Shown here: positions 36,357-45,651 of the stretch, piece by piece
Layout: every line of letters begins with the position of its first letter
How positions within the stretch are numbered: position 1 is the first letter of the stretch
Assembly: GCF_014656395.1 (NCBI RefSeq)
Contig: NZ_BNCI01000001.1
Span: 1,151,893-1,215,892, forward strand
From: Kordiimonas sediminis
GTDB taxonomy: Bacteria > Pseudomonadota > Alphaproteobacteria > Sphingomonadales > Kordiimonadaceae
DNA: 64,000 bases
Direction of reading: 5' to 3'
Position numbers and translations under genes: made by a program
Notes under the pieces: model-generated
Databases searched by the model: none
What the model was told of the DNA's origin: nothing
The model's input: only the letters and a program-made list of their open reading frames with translations

Positions 36357-39300
36357 TTAGTTGATCGCAGGTACCTCTGCGCCCGGTGTCCAGGGTGCAT
36401 CCACTGCTTCCAGTGCCTTTTGGAAGGCTGGAACAGTTTCCTGCGACAGAACGTTCAGGCGTTTCTGGACGGAACCGAATGCATCCATGGCGTAGCCAAA
36501 CTGCTCACGGTGCGTCTTCGTCGGGCCGTACGTGCTGGATGCACCTAACATCGCATGGAAGATACGGCTTTCGATCGTTGCAGGCGTCGCGCCCTTACGT
36601 TCGCGGGACTTCTGGCCGCCCAGTGCTTCTTCAATAGCGAACAGTTCAGCACGCATTGCTTCCCACTGGGTGTTCAGTGTGTCATCAGCCACGAACGAAC
36701 GATCAAGCGCAGTGCGAAGCAGGCCAAGCTGCTTGTGCAGATTACTGATTGTTGCATTCGCACCGGATACAGCCCGCATTGCATTTGCTGTCTTGCGCGC
36801 AAAGGCTGCGACTTCCTGTGGGGAAGACCCCTCAAGTGCACCAGAACGCATCACTTCCACATCAAAACTAACGGGACCAGCAAGCTCTGTCACTGCACCG
36901 TTTACACGGCTGTATAGAGTTGCCGTATAAGTGCCAGGCGCGGCGAGAGAGCCGGAGTTGCCCAGGAAGTAGTTGTCATTAGACTGACCATTGAGTGCAG
37001 AGTGTGCCGGGTACCGCAGGTCCCACGTTACACGGTGAATGCCCTTGGACGTTGGACCGTTCACACGGCGCACAACGTTTCCTTCGCTGTCTTTGATCAG
37101 CAGATAGGCAGCAGGCTTGGATTCGCGGTTTTCTGCTTCCAGAACATCCCATGCAGGATAAAGGGTACCCTTGCCGTCTTTTACCAGCTCCTTGTCCGCT
37201 TTCACCCGCTTATCTTTTGCAGTCATCAGGCTGTCTTTCAGATAATAGGTCATGGTCGCACCAAACTCAGGGTTTGGAGCTGCGAACTGATCATCGCCCT
37301 GACTGTCGCTGTGAAGCGTGCTTGGGATATACCAAGGCGCCGTGCGGGACGGGAACAGCAGAACGTCTTTTTCAAGGTCTTCAGCCGTCATGTCACGCAG
37401 TGGCGTATAGTCATCAAGGATGTAAATGCCCCGACCAAAGCTACCTGCAACCAGATCGTTTTCGCGGCGCTGGATTTGAACATCGCGGAACGAGATTGTT
37501 GGTACGCCGCCTGTCAGTTCAACCCACTGTTTTCCGCCGTCAAGCGTGAAGAAGAGACCAAATTCGGTACCGATAAACAGCAGGTCTTTGTTCACATGGT
37601 CCTGCACAATGCGCCACACCAGATGCTTGTCCGGTAGGTTGGATGCAATGGATTTCCAGGTTTTACCGCGGTCCGTACTTTTGATCAGATACGGTTTATA
37701 GTCACCATATTTGTGGTTATCGAGAGCCGCATAAACCGTGTCTTTGTCGAAAAGGTCTGCGCGGATGTCATTGACATAGGCAGTCGCAGGGATGCCTTTG
37801 ATCTTGCCAATCTCATAGCGTTTCCATGATTGACCGCCGTCCTCGGTTACCTGAATCAGGCCGTCGTCAGTACCAACATACAGAATGTTTTCGTCTACTG
37901 CAGATTCTGCGAAGTTTGCGATGGTATTATAGTTGGACATCGCATAGAGATCCCAGCCTGCTTCCTGTGACCATGTGCGGTCCATAACAGGCATGTGCAG
38001 ACGGTTTTCATTGCGGGTCAGATCCGGTGAAATTGGTGTCCAGCTGTCACCACGATCATCAGAGCGCCATACACGCTGGGAAGCGTGATAGATCCGTTTT
38101 GGATCATGCTGCGAGACATTGATCGGGGCATCCCAGTTGAAACGCTCCGCAGGTTCGCCGGGACGTGCCTGTGGCTGAATGATAACGATTTCACCGGTCT
38201 TGCGGTCATGGCGTGCAAGGCTGCCCTGCTGCCACTGTGAGTAGAGAATGTCAGGATTGCCAGGTTCGGTTGCCGGCTGGTGACCATCTGCAAACAGGGT
38301 CAGGAACCAATCAGAGTTTTTAATGCCTTCCGCACGGTCTGTACGGGATGGGCCACCCTGAGTGGAGTTATCCTGACTACCACCGTAAACATTATAGAAG
38401 GGCTTGGCGTCATCGACTGCAATTTTGTAGAACTGGGTCAATGGCAGATTAGCAATGAAGCGCCACTTCTTCATGCTGTCGTTACTTTCGTAAATACCAC
38501 CGTCCGAACCAATCAGAATGAAATCAGGGTCTGTTGGGTGGAACGCCATGGCGTGATCATCAACGTGCTTGTTTTTATTGTTGATCGGTATCCATGTTTT
38601 ACCGCCATCGTTGGAAACTTTACTATAGTTGCTGCCGATGTAGACGCGGTCAAAACGGTGTGGATCAGCCCAGATTTCCTGATAGTAGTGTGGGCCGGTA
38701 CCGCCGGATACTTCATCAGACATCTTAGTCCAGCTGGCACCGCGATCATCAGAACGGTAGAAACCGCCTTTTCGCTCGTCCAGTTCAATCACGGCATATA
38801 CTACATCCGGGTTAATCGGCGAGATAGCCAGACCGATTTTACCCATGTTGCCTTTTGGCAGGCCATTGGACAGTTTCTGCCATGTCTCGCCACCGTTATC
38901 AGACGTATAAATAGCCGTGCCCGGCCCTGTGCCGACATAGGACGCAACAGTTCTTTGACGTTGCCACGTAGCAGCATACAATTTGTCAGGATTGCGGTTA
39001 TCAATCACCAGGGACGTCACGCCAGTCCATTCGTCAACTTCAAGTGTGTTGCGCCAGGTCTTACCGCCGTCTGTTGTTTTATACAGACCGCGCTGGCCGC
39101 CTTTGGACCAAAGCGGACCTTGTGCCGATACCCAGACAGTATTGGAATCGGTAGGGTGTACGATAATGTCCGAGATATGCTCAGACTCTTTCAGGCCCAT
39201 GTTTTTCCAGGTTTTACCGCCATTGTCTGACCGGTACACACCGTCACCAAAACTGATATGACGACCACCATTGTTTTCACCTGTCCCAACCCAGATAATA

Positions 39301-39617
39301 TTTGGGTTAGATGGGTCCATAGTGACATCGCCTGTTGAATAAACGGCTTCCTTGTCAAACAAAGGGGTCCATGTGGTACCAGCATTTTCTGTTTTCCAGA
39401 CACCGCCAGAAGACACAGCAACATACCAGGTTGCAGGATCATTTTGATCAACTTCGATATCAGAAATCCGACCTGACATATATGCAGGACCGATATTTCT
39501 TAATTTCATCCCACTGAAAGTAGCGCTGGACATCGCATTCTTTGCATCATCGGCGGCAAGGACTGCCGACGGCAAAGAGATGGACGCAGCAAGCGCAAGT
39601 GCTGCTATGAGCCTCAT
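36357..39617 (-). CDS. Secreted BNR / VPS10-like beta-propeller protein
   Basis: 1086 residues from ATG 39617, which follows GAGGAGACG; an upstream in-frame ATG at 39665 lacks a signal and is rejected. A signal peptide (ALALAASISLPSAVLAAD) is followed by many Asp-box/BNR-type repeats with the pattern S-x-D-x-G-x-T-W (for example SDNGGKTWKNM, TTDGGKTWRN, SDDRGASWTKM, SNDGGKTWIPI), forming tandem propellers over about residues 50-760. The C-terminal ~300 residues hold a beta-sandwich-like region (VRRVNGPTSKGIHRVTWDLRYP) and a helical end. Such proteins, annotated as sialidase-like or VPS10-domain glycosyl hydrolases, are periplasmic or extracellular; enzymatic activity is not established and the sialidase catalytic arginines were not identified. 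Confidence 0.87.
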   Translation of the reverse strand: MRLIAALALAASISLPSAVLAADDAKNAMSSATFSGMKLRNIGPAYMSGRISDIEVDQNDPATWYVAVSSGGVWKTENAGTTWTPLFDKEAVYSTGDVTMDPSNPNIIWVGTGENNGGRHISFGDGVYRSDNGGKTWKNMGLKESEHISDIIVHPTDSNTVWVSAQGPLWSKGGQRGLYKTTDGGKTWRNTLEVDEWTGVTSLVIDNRNPDKLYAATWQRQRTVASYVGTGPGTAIYTSDNGGETWQKLSNGLPKGNMGKIGLAISPINPDVVYAVIELDERKGGFYRSDDRGASWTKMSDEVSGGTGPHYYQEIWADPHRFDRVYIGSNYSKVSNDGGKTWIPINNKNKHVDDHAMAFHPTDPDFILIGSDGGIYESNDSMKKWRFIANLPLTQFYKIAVDDAKPFYNVYGGSQDNSTQGGPSRTDRAEGIKNSDWFLTLFADGHQPATEPGNPDILYSQWQQGSLARHDRKTGEIVIIQPQARPGEPAERFNWDAPINVSQHDPKRIYHASQRVWRSDDRGDSWTPISPDLTRNENRLHMPVMDRTWSQEAGWDLYAMSNYNTIANFAESAVDENILYVGTDDGLIQVTEDGGQSWKRYEIGKIKGIPATAYVNDIRADLFDKDTVYAALDNHKYGDYKPYLIKSTDRGKTWKSIASNLPDKHLVWRIVQDHVNKDLLFIGTEFGLFFTLDGGKQWVELTGGVPTISFRDVQIQRRENDLVAGSFGRGIYILDDYTPLRDMTAEDLEKDVLLFPSRTAPWYIPSTLHSDSQGDDQFAAPNPEFGATMTYYLKDSLMTAKDKRVKADKELVKDGKGTLYPAWDVLEAENRESKPAAYLLIKDSEGNVVRRVNGPTSKGIHRVTWDLRYPAHSALNGQSNDNYFLGNSGSLAAPGTYTATLYSRVNGAVTELAGPVSFDVEVMRSGALEGSSPQEVAAFARKTANAMRAVSGANATISNLHKQLGLLRTALDRSFVADDTLNTQWEAMRAELFAIEEALGGQKSRERKGATPATIESRIFHAMLGASSTYGPTKTHREQFGYAMDAFGSVQKRLNVLSQETVPAFQKALEAVDAPWTPGAEVPAIN

Positions 39618-40149
39618 AAGCGTCTCCTCGTTTATAGATTTTGTGTAATCCGTACTTGATAACATCCAAAAGAATGAAATAGCAAGTAAATGCGGTTCCT
39701 AATGGTTGTAAATGCACAGGTGTTTGGATCATGGGATGGCGGCAAGCATTGTTTCCCCCAAGCGGTCCATATTCCCTGTAATGATTCTCATGAAAAAAAT
39801 ACAAAAGGTGCAAAAACCTCCATGCAATTTAGGAATGTGGGCATTCTGTCCCTCTATAAGAGGACAGCATCTTTTGGTAATCGCCTTACTATAACGCTTT
39901 GGGAATAAGTGGAATTTTCTTTTTTGTTAGAAGAAGACAGCATTTTTTTGGAAATATTTAATTGACTGATTGGTCGGTCAATGATCAGATGCTGTGAAAT
40001 TTATGGAAACTTTTTCCTGAATTTGTGGTGGAGACGGTCGATATTTCGATCAATTTTGAACAAATATATCAATGTACAGCACCGCGGGTGATGAGAGCGC
40101 CCATTAAGGTGTAAAACGCTGAACCGATTAGAGAGAGTAGGGGAGAGCA
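39618..40149. other. Long divergent intergenic region upstream of receptor
   Basis: About 530 bases with only short, ribosome-site-less frames. It contains the TetR-like inverted repeat at 39961-39982, listed separately, and an AATGAT..TCAT half-match to a Fur site near 39780 that is too weak to call. The large size suggests several regulator sites for the TonB receptor or the propeller gene. Confidence 0.4.
39961..39982. promoter_or_regulatory. TetR-like inverted repeat upstream of TonB receptor
   Basis: Arms ATTGAC and GTCAAT enclose a ten-base centre that is itself partly symmetric (TGAC-GA...TC-GTCA). Size and half-site style match TetR-family operators controlling catabolic genes. It lies 168 bases before the receptor start. 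The regulator is not in the window. Confidence 0.4.
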
Positions 40150-42444
40150 ATGAAGAAATATTTGATGTCAGTGTCCGCGATGGCACTGGGAGTTAGTATG
40201 TCGTCGGGTGCGGTTCTCGCACAGGATGAAAATTTCAAGCTTGAAGAGATTACAGTAACGGCACAAAAGCGGTCTGAAAGCCTGCAGGATGTGCCGATCG
40301 CGGTAACTGCCATTAGTGGTGAGGAACTGCGCAAAGGTAATATTGCCAGTCTGCAGGATGTAGGTAACAGAACACCGGGTATGGTGTTTGCTGCGTTCAG
40401 CCCTGGTCAGCCTGAAATCGCAATTCGCGGTATTGGTACCAAAGAAGACGGTGCGTCCGCTTCTGACTCGACAGTAGTATCTATTGACGGTGTTTATATC
40501 GCAGCTCGAACGGCTCAGGTTTTCGATATCTTTGATCTTGAGCGGGTCGAGGTTCTGCGCGGACCACAGGGAACTCTGTACGGTAAAAACTCTATCGGTG
40601 GGTCTATTAACTTTGTCACTTCAAAACCAAGCGAAGTAACGAAAATCCGTTTCCGCCAGACGGTTGGTAACTACGGCACGCTTGATACAGGCGGTATGCT
40701 TTCCGGTGCTATTTCCGATACCCTGTTCGGTAAGATTGCCTTCTCCCGTCGGGACCGCGATGGTTACATTAAAAATGTCCTGCCCGGTGAAAATTTCGGT
40801 GAAATGTGGGGCGAACAGGAAACCTTCGCATGGCGCGGCCAGTTGGTTTGGGCACCAAACGATCGGTTTGAAGCTCTGTGGTCTATTGACGGTGCTGATG
40901 ACAGCATGGGCGCGACTAACCGTGAACCTATTGGTTCTGCAGGTCCACTTCATGATGGTGGCCATGCATCTGACCCTGTTGCAGTCAACGAAGCACTGGG
41001 CGGAGCAGGAAGCCCATGGGACACACTGGCAGAAACCGAAGGTTACACAGAGCGTGATGTCTTTGGCACCCATTTGAAGCTTGAGTATCAAATGGACTTT
41101 GCAACGCTTACATCGATCACGGCGTACCGCGAAAGTGACTTTGACTGGCTCGAAGATTCTGAAGGCCTGCCACCTTATCCGGGCTTGATTGATCTGACAG
41201 GGCAGTCCGGGAACCCAGGTCCTCTGCTTGTAGATGATGCGTCCAAGGGCTTTACCTTCGATATTAACGATAGTGCCATTGAAACGTCCGAGCAGTGGAT
41301 GCAGGAACTGCGGTTAACGTCTCCGGGCGGCGAAACCTTTGACTGGCTCGTAGGTGCTTTCTTCAGTGATGAGGAAATCGAACGTTCAGAGACATTCTTC
41401 TTCCCTACTCTTGGTGGCCCAGATGGCTCTGACGATGAAACATCATACCAAACGCACGAGGGCAAAAGTTGGGCGCTGTATGGTCAGGGAACCTATAATA
41501 TCTCCGATCAACTGGGTCTGACACTGGGGCTTCGTTACTCCAATGACAAGAAAGACGGTACGGCAGAAGTGGTGCTGGACCGGGGTATTGGTCTCTTGTT
41601 GAAACCATTCGATGAAGTTGCCTTCAGCGAATCCTGGAATGACCTGTCCTGGCGTATTGCCCTTGATTATCGGGTCAATGATGACCTTCTTGTTTACGCC
41701 AATGTGTCTACTGGCTTCAAAAGTGGTGGTTTCACCGGTTCTGCCTCTACGGCGGCGACAGCTGCGACACCGTTCGGTCCGGAAGAAGCGACAAACTATG
41801 AGTTTGGTTTCAAGTCCGACCTTTTTGACAGCAGACTGCGTTTGAACGCGACTATGTTCTACACGGACTATAAAGATCTGCAGGTTACACGCTTCTTCCA
41901 GCCAGTGGGCAGCGGCTTTGGTGAATTTATCACTGAAAACGCAGGGGAAGCAGAAATCAAAGGTCTTGAGATCGAATGGACGGCTCTGTTGACCCGTTCG
42001 CTCGTATTCGGTGGCTCTTATGCGTATCTTGATGCCAAATACACCAAGTTCCAGGGGACTCCTTCTGCGGCAGATCCTGATGCAAACTTTGACGGTAACC
42101 GTCTGCGTCAGGCCCCAAAACATAGTTTCAATGCCTATGCAGAATATACCTTTGACCTTGGTGACAAGGGCGAGATCGCTGCCAAGCTTGATTGGCGCTA
42201 TCAGGGCCACAGCTTCTATGATGCCGACAACAATGACCTGGCTACCATCCCGTCTTACGATATCTGGGATGCGCGTGTGGCATGGATGTCTGCTGATGGA
42301 CGGTATGAGCTTGCTGCGTGGGGACAAAACATCGGCAACGAGAAATATCGTACCCATGTGTTTACCCAGCGTGGTTCCCGCATTGCCTTTGCGCAGTATG
42401 GTATGCCGCGGACATATGGTCTGACGTTCACATATAACTACTAA
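40150..42444 (+). CDS. TonB-dependent outer-membrane receptor
   Basis: 764 residues. Signal peptide MKKYLMSVSAMALGVSMSSG to about residue 24, then LEEITVTAQKRSESLQDVPI as the TonB-box/plug entry of receptors typical for Sphingomonad- and Kordiimonas-like bacteria. Plug motifs are IAIRGIGTKEDG, VVSIDGVYIA and RVEVLRGPQGTLYGKN; the barrel ends with FTYNY. GGGAGAGC precedes the ATG. It heads a run of co-directional genes for a symporter and aromatic catabolic enzymes, so the ligand may be the same aromatic or organic compound rather than iron (inference from context). A long hairpin follows the stop codon. Confidence 0.9.
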   Translation: MKKYLMSVSAMALGVSMSSGAVLAQDENFKLEEITVTAQKRSESLQDVPIAVTAISGEELRKGNIASLQDVGNRTPGMVFAAFSPGQPEIAIRGIGTKEDGASASDSTVVSIDGVYIAARTAQVFDIFDLERVEVLRGPQGTLYGKNSIGGSINFVTSKPSEVTKIRFRQTVGNYGTLDTGGMLSGAISDTLFGKIAFSRRDRDGYIKNVLPGENFGEMWGEQETFAWRGQLVWAPNDRFEALWSIDGADDSMGATNREPIGSAGPLHDGGHASDPVAVNEALGGAGSPWDTLAETEGYTERDVFGTHLKLEYQMDFATLTSITAYRESDFDWLEDSEGLPPYPGLIDLTGQSGNPGPLLVDDASKGFTFDINDSAIETSEQWMQELRLTSPGGETFDWLVGAFFSDEEIERSETFFFPTLGGPDGSDDETSYQTHEGKSWALYGQGTYNISDQLGLTLGLRYSNDKKDGTAEVVLDRGIGLLLKPFDEVAFSESWNDLSWRIALDYRVNDDLLVYANVSTGFKSGGFTGSASTAATAATPFGPEEATNYEFGFKSDLFDSRLRLNATMFYTDYKDLQVTRFFQPVGSGFGEFITENAGEAEIKGLEIEWTALLTRSLVFGGSYAYLDAKYTKFQGTPSAADPDANFDGNRLRQAPKHSFNAYAEYTFDLGDKGEIAAKLDWRYQGHSFYDADNNDLATIPSYDIWDARVAWMSADGRYELAAWGQNIGNEKYRTHVFTQRGSRIAFAQYGMPRTYGLTFTYNY

Positions 42445-42461
42445 TCCCTCCCTGGGGTGAA

Positions 42462-42518
42462 CCCACAGTCGGGAGTGTAGCGCATTCATTATGTGCTATA
42501 CTCCCGATGTCATGTGGG
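42462..42518 (+). other. Very long hairpin between receptor and DUF485 gene
   Basis: Arms 42469-42485 and 42491-42507 pair over 17 bases with only two G-U positions and a five-base loop. Outside a small internal loop, CCCACA (42462-42467) pairs with TGTGGG (42513-42518). There is no U-tract behind it, so it is not a standard terminator. It may stabilise the receptor mRNA 3' end or act as an attenuating processing site that sets the ratio between receptor and transporter. Confidence 0.75.
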
Positions 42519-42559
42519 GACAGACTGATTTTAATGTGTCGAATTGTGGAGGGTTATAC

Positions 42560-42874
42560 GTGTCACACGAAACTTTAACGCCAAATGAAACCATGCTGCA
42601 GGAGAAACTGGCGCCGATTGTCAAAAGACGGTTGCGCGTGTCGGGATATTTGACAGCATTTCTTCTGGGGCTGTATGCATTTTTCGCCTATCTGCTTTCT
42701 ACCGGGGAAGAGGTGGCGGGCGTCCCAGTAAGCGGGGAACTTAATCTGGTGGTGATGACTGCCATTTTTGCGATTGTCTCTGGTGTGGTTGTCTCAGGGT
42801 ATTACAGTTGGTGGACCAAGAAAAATCTTGATCCTGTAATGGAAGAAATTCGGGAGTTGGTCACCAATGAATAA
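42560..42874 (+). CDS. DUF485 membrane protein (YjcH-like)
   Basis: 104 residues from GTG 42560, preceded by GGAGGG at good spacing; an ATG at 42491 lies inside the hairpin and its extra residues do not fit the family. Two transmembrane helices (about 29-49 and 64-86) with RLRVSGYLTAFLLGLYAFFAYL and the ending YYSWWTKKNLDPVMEEIRELV are typical of DUF485. These small proteins are encoded directly before ActP-like symporters and are thought to accompany them. Here the genes overlap by eight bases. Confidence 0.9.
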   Translation: MSHETLTPNETMLQEKLAPIVKRRLRVSGYLTAFLLGLYAFFAYLLSTGEEVAGVPVSGELNLVVMTAIFAIVSGVVVSGYYSWWTKKNLDPVMEEIRELVTNE

Positions 42875-44579
42875 GCTACAATCTGTTTATGCACGCGGCA
42901 CAAGCGTGTACGCGCTGGGTCTGGGGCTGGTGTTTGCGCTTTTGATTTCGGCTTTTGGCAGCCTGCCGGCTCTGGCGGACGGGATTGATACCAGCGCGGT
43001 AGAGAAGCAGGCCCTGAACCCGATTGCCATTGGCACCTTTCTTCTATTTGTAGTGTCTACACTGGCTATTACCTGGTGGGCGGCAAAGAAAGTTCATTCC
43101 CGCAGTGATTTTCTGGTTGCCGGTGGCGGTTTGAAGCCGTGGCAGAACGGCATGGCGATTGCGGGCGATTTTATGTCGGCTGCAACTTTCCTTGGGATCA
43201 CCGGTGCGCTCTATTTTAACGGCATCGATGCCTATATTCTGGGCGTTGGGATTATGATTGGCTGGCCAATTATCCTGATGGTTATTGCGGAAAGGTTTCG
43301 GAACCTTGGCCGGTATACCTTCATTGATGTGGTGATAAACCGGCTGGAGGAACGCCCGGTACGGATCATGGCATCCTGTATCTCGCTTGGTATTATTACC
43401 TTTTATCTGATCGCACAAATGGTAGGTGCAGGAACACTGATCCAGATTTTGTTCGGCCTGGAATATGTCTGGGCTGTGATGATTGTTGGGGTTCTGATGG
43501 TTGTTTATGTGGCCTTTGGCGGCATGGTCGCAACCACATGGGTGCAGGTGATCAAGGCTACGCTTTTGTTGCTTGGTGGCAGCTATCTGGCGATTGCAAT
43601 TCTCGTTCAAACCGGTTTTTCATTCGACACACTCGTGATGAAGGCAACCGATGCCAGCCCGCATGGTGATGGTCTATTGTTGCCCGGTCACTGGTTCGGG
43701 CGCGACCCAATTGCCATTGCAACGGTCGCTCTGACCATGACATTTGGTGTGATGGGCCTGCCGCATATTCTGATGCGTTTCTTCACAGTGAAGGACGCAG
43801 CAGACGCCAGAAAGTCTGTATTTTATGCAACATCTATCATGGGATACTTCTACATCCTGATTCTGATTATTGGGCTCGGGTCTGTGTTTGTACTGGCGGG
43901 TGATCCGTCAATCCTGACTGACACAGGGGCACTGAAAGGTGGGGCCAACATGGTCGCTGTGCATGTGTCGCGCGCACTGGGCGGTGATATTATGTACGGC
44001 TTCATGGCCGCTGTCAGCTTTGCTACCATTCTGGCCGTCGTGGCTGGTCTCACTCTGTCGGGTGCAGCGACAATCGCCCACGATTTGTATGCAAGTGTGC
44101 TGGCGCACAAGAAGATCAAGGAAGGGACCGAGGTAAATGTCACCCGCTATTCGACTATTTCCATCGGTATTATTTCCGTTCTTCTTGGTCTGGCGTTCGA
44201 AGGGCAGAATGTTGCGGTAACAGCAGCTATTGCCCTTGCCATTGGTGCCAGTGTTAATTTCCCGATTATCTTGCTGTCGCTTTACTGGGGTGGGCTTACT
44301 ACGCGCGGCACACTTTGGGGTGGTTATATTGGCTTGATCGTCTGTATCTTGCTGATATTGATCAGTCCAGGTGTGATGGTTGCTGTTCTGGGCTATTCGG
44401 AAGCGATATTCCCTTACACCTATCCAACGATTATCGCGATGCCGGTCACGTTTGCCGTGATTATTCTGGTGTCAAAGTTTGACAGGTCAGACCGTGCCCG
44501 CAAGGACAGAAATGGTTTTGCCCATCAGTCGTTGATATCTGAGCTGGGTAACGAAGTGGAAGGCGCTTCTGGTCATTAA
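42867..44579 (+). CDS. actP: Sodium:solute symporter, ActP-like
   Basis: 570 residues, SSS family, 13-14 transmembrane helices. Conserved parts are SRSDFLVAGGGLKPWQNGMAIAGDFMSAATFLG near the N-terminus, FGGMVATTWVQVIKA and FGVMGLPHILMRFFTV. ActP imports acetate and other short carboxylates with sodium; paired DUF485-ActP genes are the usual arrangement. In this cluster, followed by ring-cleavage genes, the substrate may be another carboxylate such as an aromatic acid, which the sequence alone cannot settle. The length is slightly above E. coli ActP because of the N-terminal extension. Confidence 0.9.
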   Translation: MNKLQSVYARGTSVYALGLGLVFALLISAFGSLPALADGIDTSAVEKQALNPIAIGTFLLFVVSTLAITWWAAKKVHSRSDFLVAGGGLKPWQNGMAIAGDFMSAATFLGITGALYFNGIDAYILGVGIMIGWPIILMVIAERFRNLGRYTFIDVVINRLEERPVRIMASCISLGIITFYLIAQMVGAGTLIQILFGLEYVWAVMIVGVLMVVYVAFGGMVATTWVQVIKATLLLLGGSYLAIAILVQTGFSFDTLVMKATDASPHGDGLLLPGHWFGRDPIAIATVALTMTFGVMGLPHILMRFFTVKDAADARKSVFYATSIMGYFYILILIIGLGSVFVLAGDPSILTDTGALKGGANMVAVHVSRALGGDIMYGFMAAVSFATILAVVAGLTLSGAATIAHDLYASVLAHKKIKEGTEVNVTRYSTISIGIISVLLGLAFEGQNVAVTAAIALAIGASVNFPIILLSLYWGGLTTRGTLWGGYIGLIVCILLILISPGVMVAVLGYSEAIFPYTYPTIIAMPVTFAVIILVSKFDRSDRARKDRNGFAHQSLISELGNEVEGASGH

Positions 44580-44667
44580 TGTGCGGGTGGACTTAGTGCC
44601 AATAAATGTGAAATAAAGGGGACAGCCTTACGGGGCTACTCCCTGATGAGCAGGGACCAGCAACTGT

Positions 44668-45555
44668 GTGATGGATGATCAGCGAATGAACCAGCAATCG
44701 GAACTTGGTGATCTGTTTCTCAAACACCCTGCGCTTGGGGTGTATTTCCGGTCTATTGCTGGTGTTGTGCAAGCACTTGGGACCCCAGACTTTGAAGAAC
44801 GACTGATGGCATTTCTGTCAGACGTTGTGCCGGTCGATCACTGCGCCGTTTTCACCTACTCAGAAAAAGGCGAGGCAGGCCATCTTTTCACCCACAGCCG
44901 GATGCCCGACCGGGAGGCAGAGGAACTTGCCCGGGATTATGTGGAAAAATTTCATGCGCAGGACCCTAATTTTCAGGAGATGAAGGATAAGGCGCTTGAT
45001 GACAAAGTCTATTACCGATTCAGCAGACGGGGTATGTCGGAGGGGTACGATCCAGCCTATCAGAACCATTTTTTCGATCGCAGTGGTCTGATTGACAAGG
45101 CATCCACCATTGGCAGGATTGAGAACGGTCAGGTGTACTGCAATTTCTACCGCATGAGCGACTCTACCACATATTCTGCCGAAGACTGGGAAGCGCTTAA
45201 AGACCTGATGCCCCTTGCTACTGCCCTTGTTGCCGCGCATTATGATCTTGCACGGTCCCGTGGGCATCTGTTCATGGATAATGGTAGCGAAAACATTGTC
45301 CGGAAAAGTATCGTTCATAACGTTATTTCAAGCGATAATCCCCTGTTCAGTGTATTGACGGATCGGGAACGTCAGGTGTGTGAACGTATTCTTCTTGGGT
45401 TTACGACAACGGGGATCGGGCTTGATCTGAACATCGCGCCGACAAGTGTGGCGACATACCGGAAACGGGCTTACAGCAAGCTTGGCATTAGTTCCCAGAA
45501 CGAGCTTTTCAGTCTCTGTCTGCGTGCTGCGGAAAATTCCCCAATAAAATCATAA
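44668..45555 (+). CDS. LuxR-family transcriptional regulator
   Basis: 295 residues. The C-terminal LuxR/GerE HTH is clear (LTDRERQVCERILLGFTTTGIGLDLNIAPTSVATYRKRAYSKL split across the usual helices). The N-terminal ~200 residues are a GAF- or autoinducer-like sensor domain of unknown ligand (DFEERLMAFLSDVVPVDHCAVFTY). Start is GTG or ATG at 44668/44671. It stands between the symporter and the catabolic genes, all in one direction, and is a good candidate for the pathway regulator sensing the substrate. It has no receiver domain, and no luxI gene is present. Confidence 0.88.
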   Translation: MMDDQRMNQQSELGDLFLKHPALGVYFRSIAGVVQALGTPDFEERLMAFLSDVVPVDHCAVFTYSEKGEAGHLFTHSRMPDREAEELARDYVEKFHAQDPNFQEMKDKALDDKVYYRFSRRGMSEGYDPAYQNHFFDRSGLIDKASTIGRIENGQVYCNFYRMSDSTTYSAEDWEALKDLMPLATALVAAHYDLARSRGHLFMDNGSENIVRKSIVHNVISSDNPLFSVLTDRERQVCERILLGFTTTGIGLDLNIAPTSVATYRKRAYSKLGISSQNELFSLCLRAAENSPIKS

Positions 45556-45651
45556 GCCTGCTCGAAGTGTCCCCCTTTCAGGGGACAGTCAATAGAGTAG
45601 TGTTGCAGTAATGTTTTATCCAAGCAAAGTATAGGCAATCAGGAGAGAAGT

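Noticed and set aside
38280-39230. 316-codon plus-strand frame
   Set aside because: Antisense to the BNR propeller gene and rich in Cys/Ile/Val patterns typical of shadow frames.
39775-39795. Possible Fur box upstream of the receptor
   Set aside because: Only AATGAT and TCAT half-sites match; too degenerate to support iron control.
41443-42489. 348-codon open frame on the minus strand
   Set aside because: It lies entirely antisense to the TonB receptor gene, has no ribosome site and a composition unlike a protein family.
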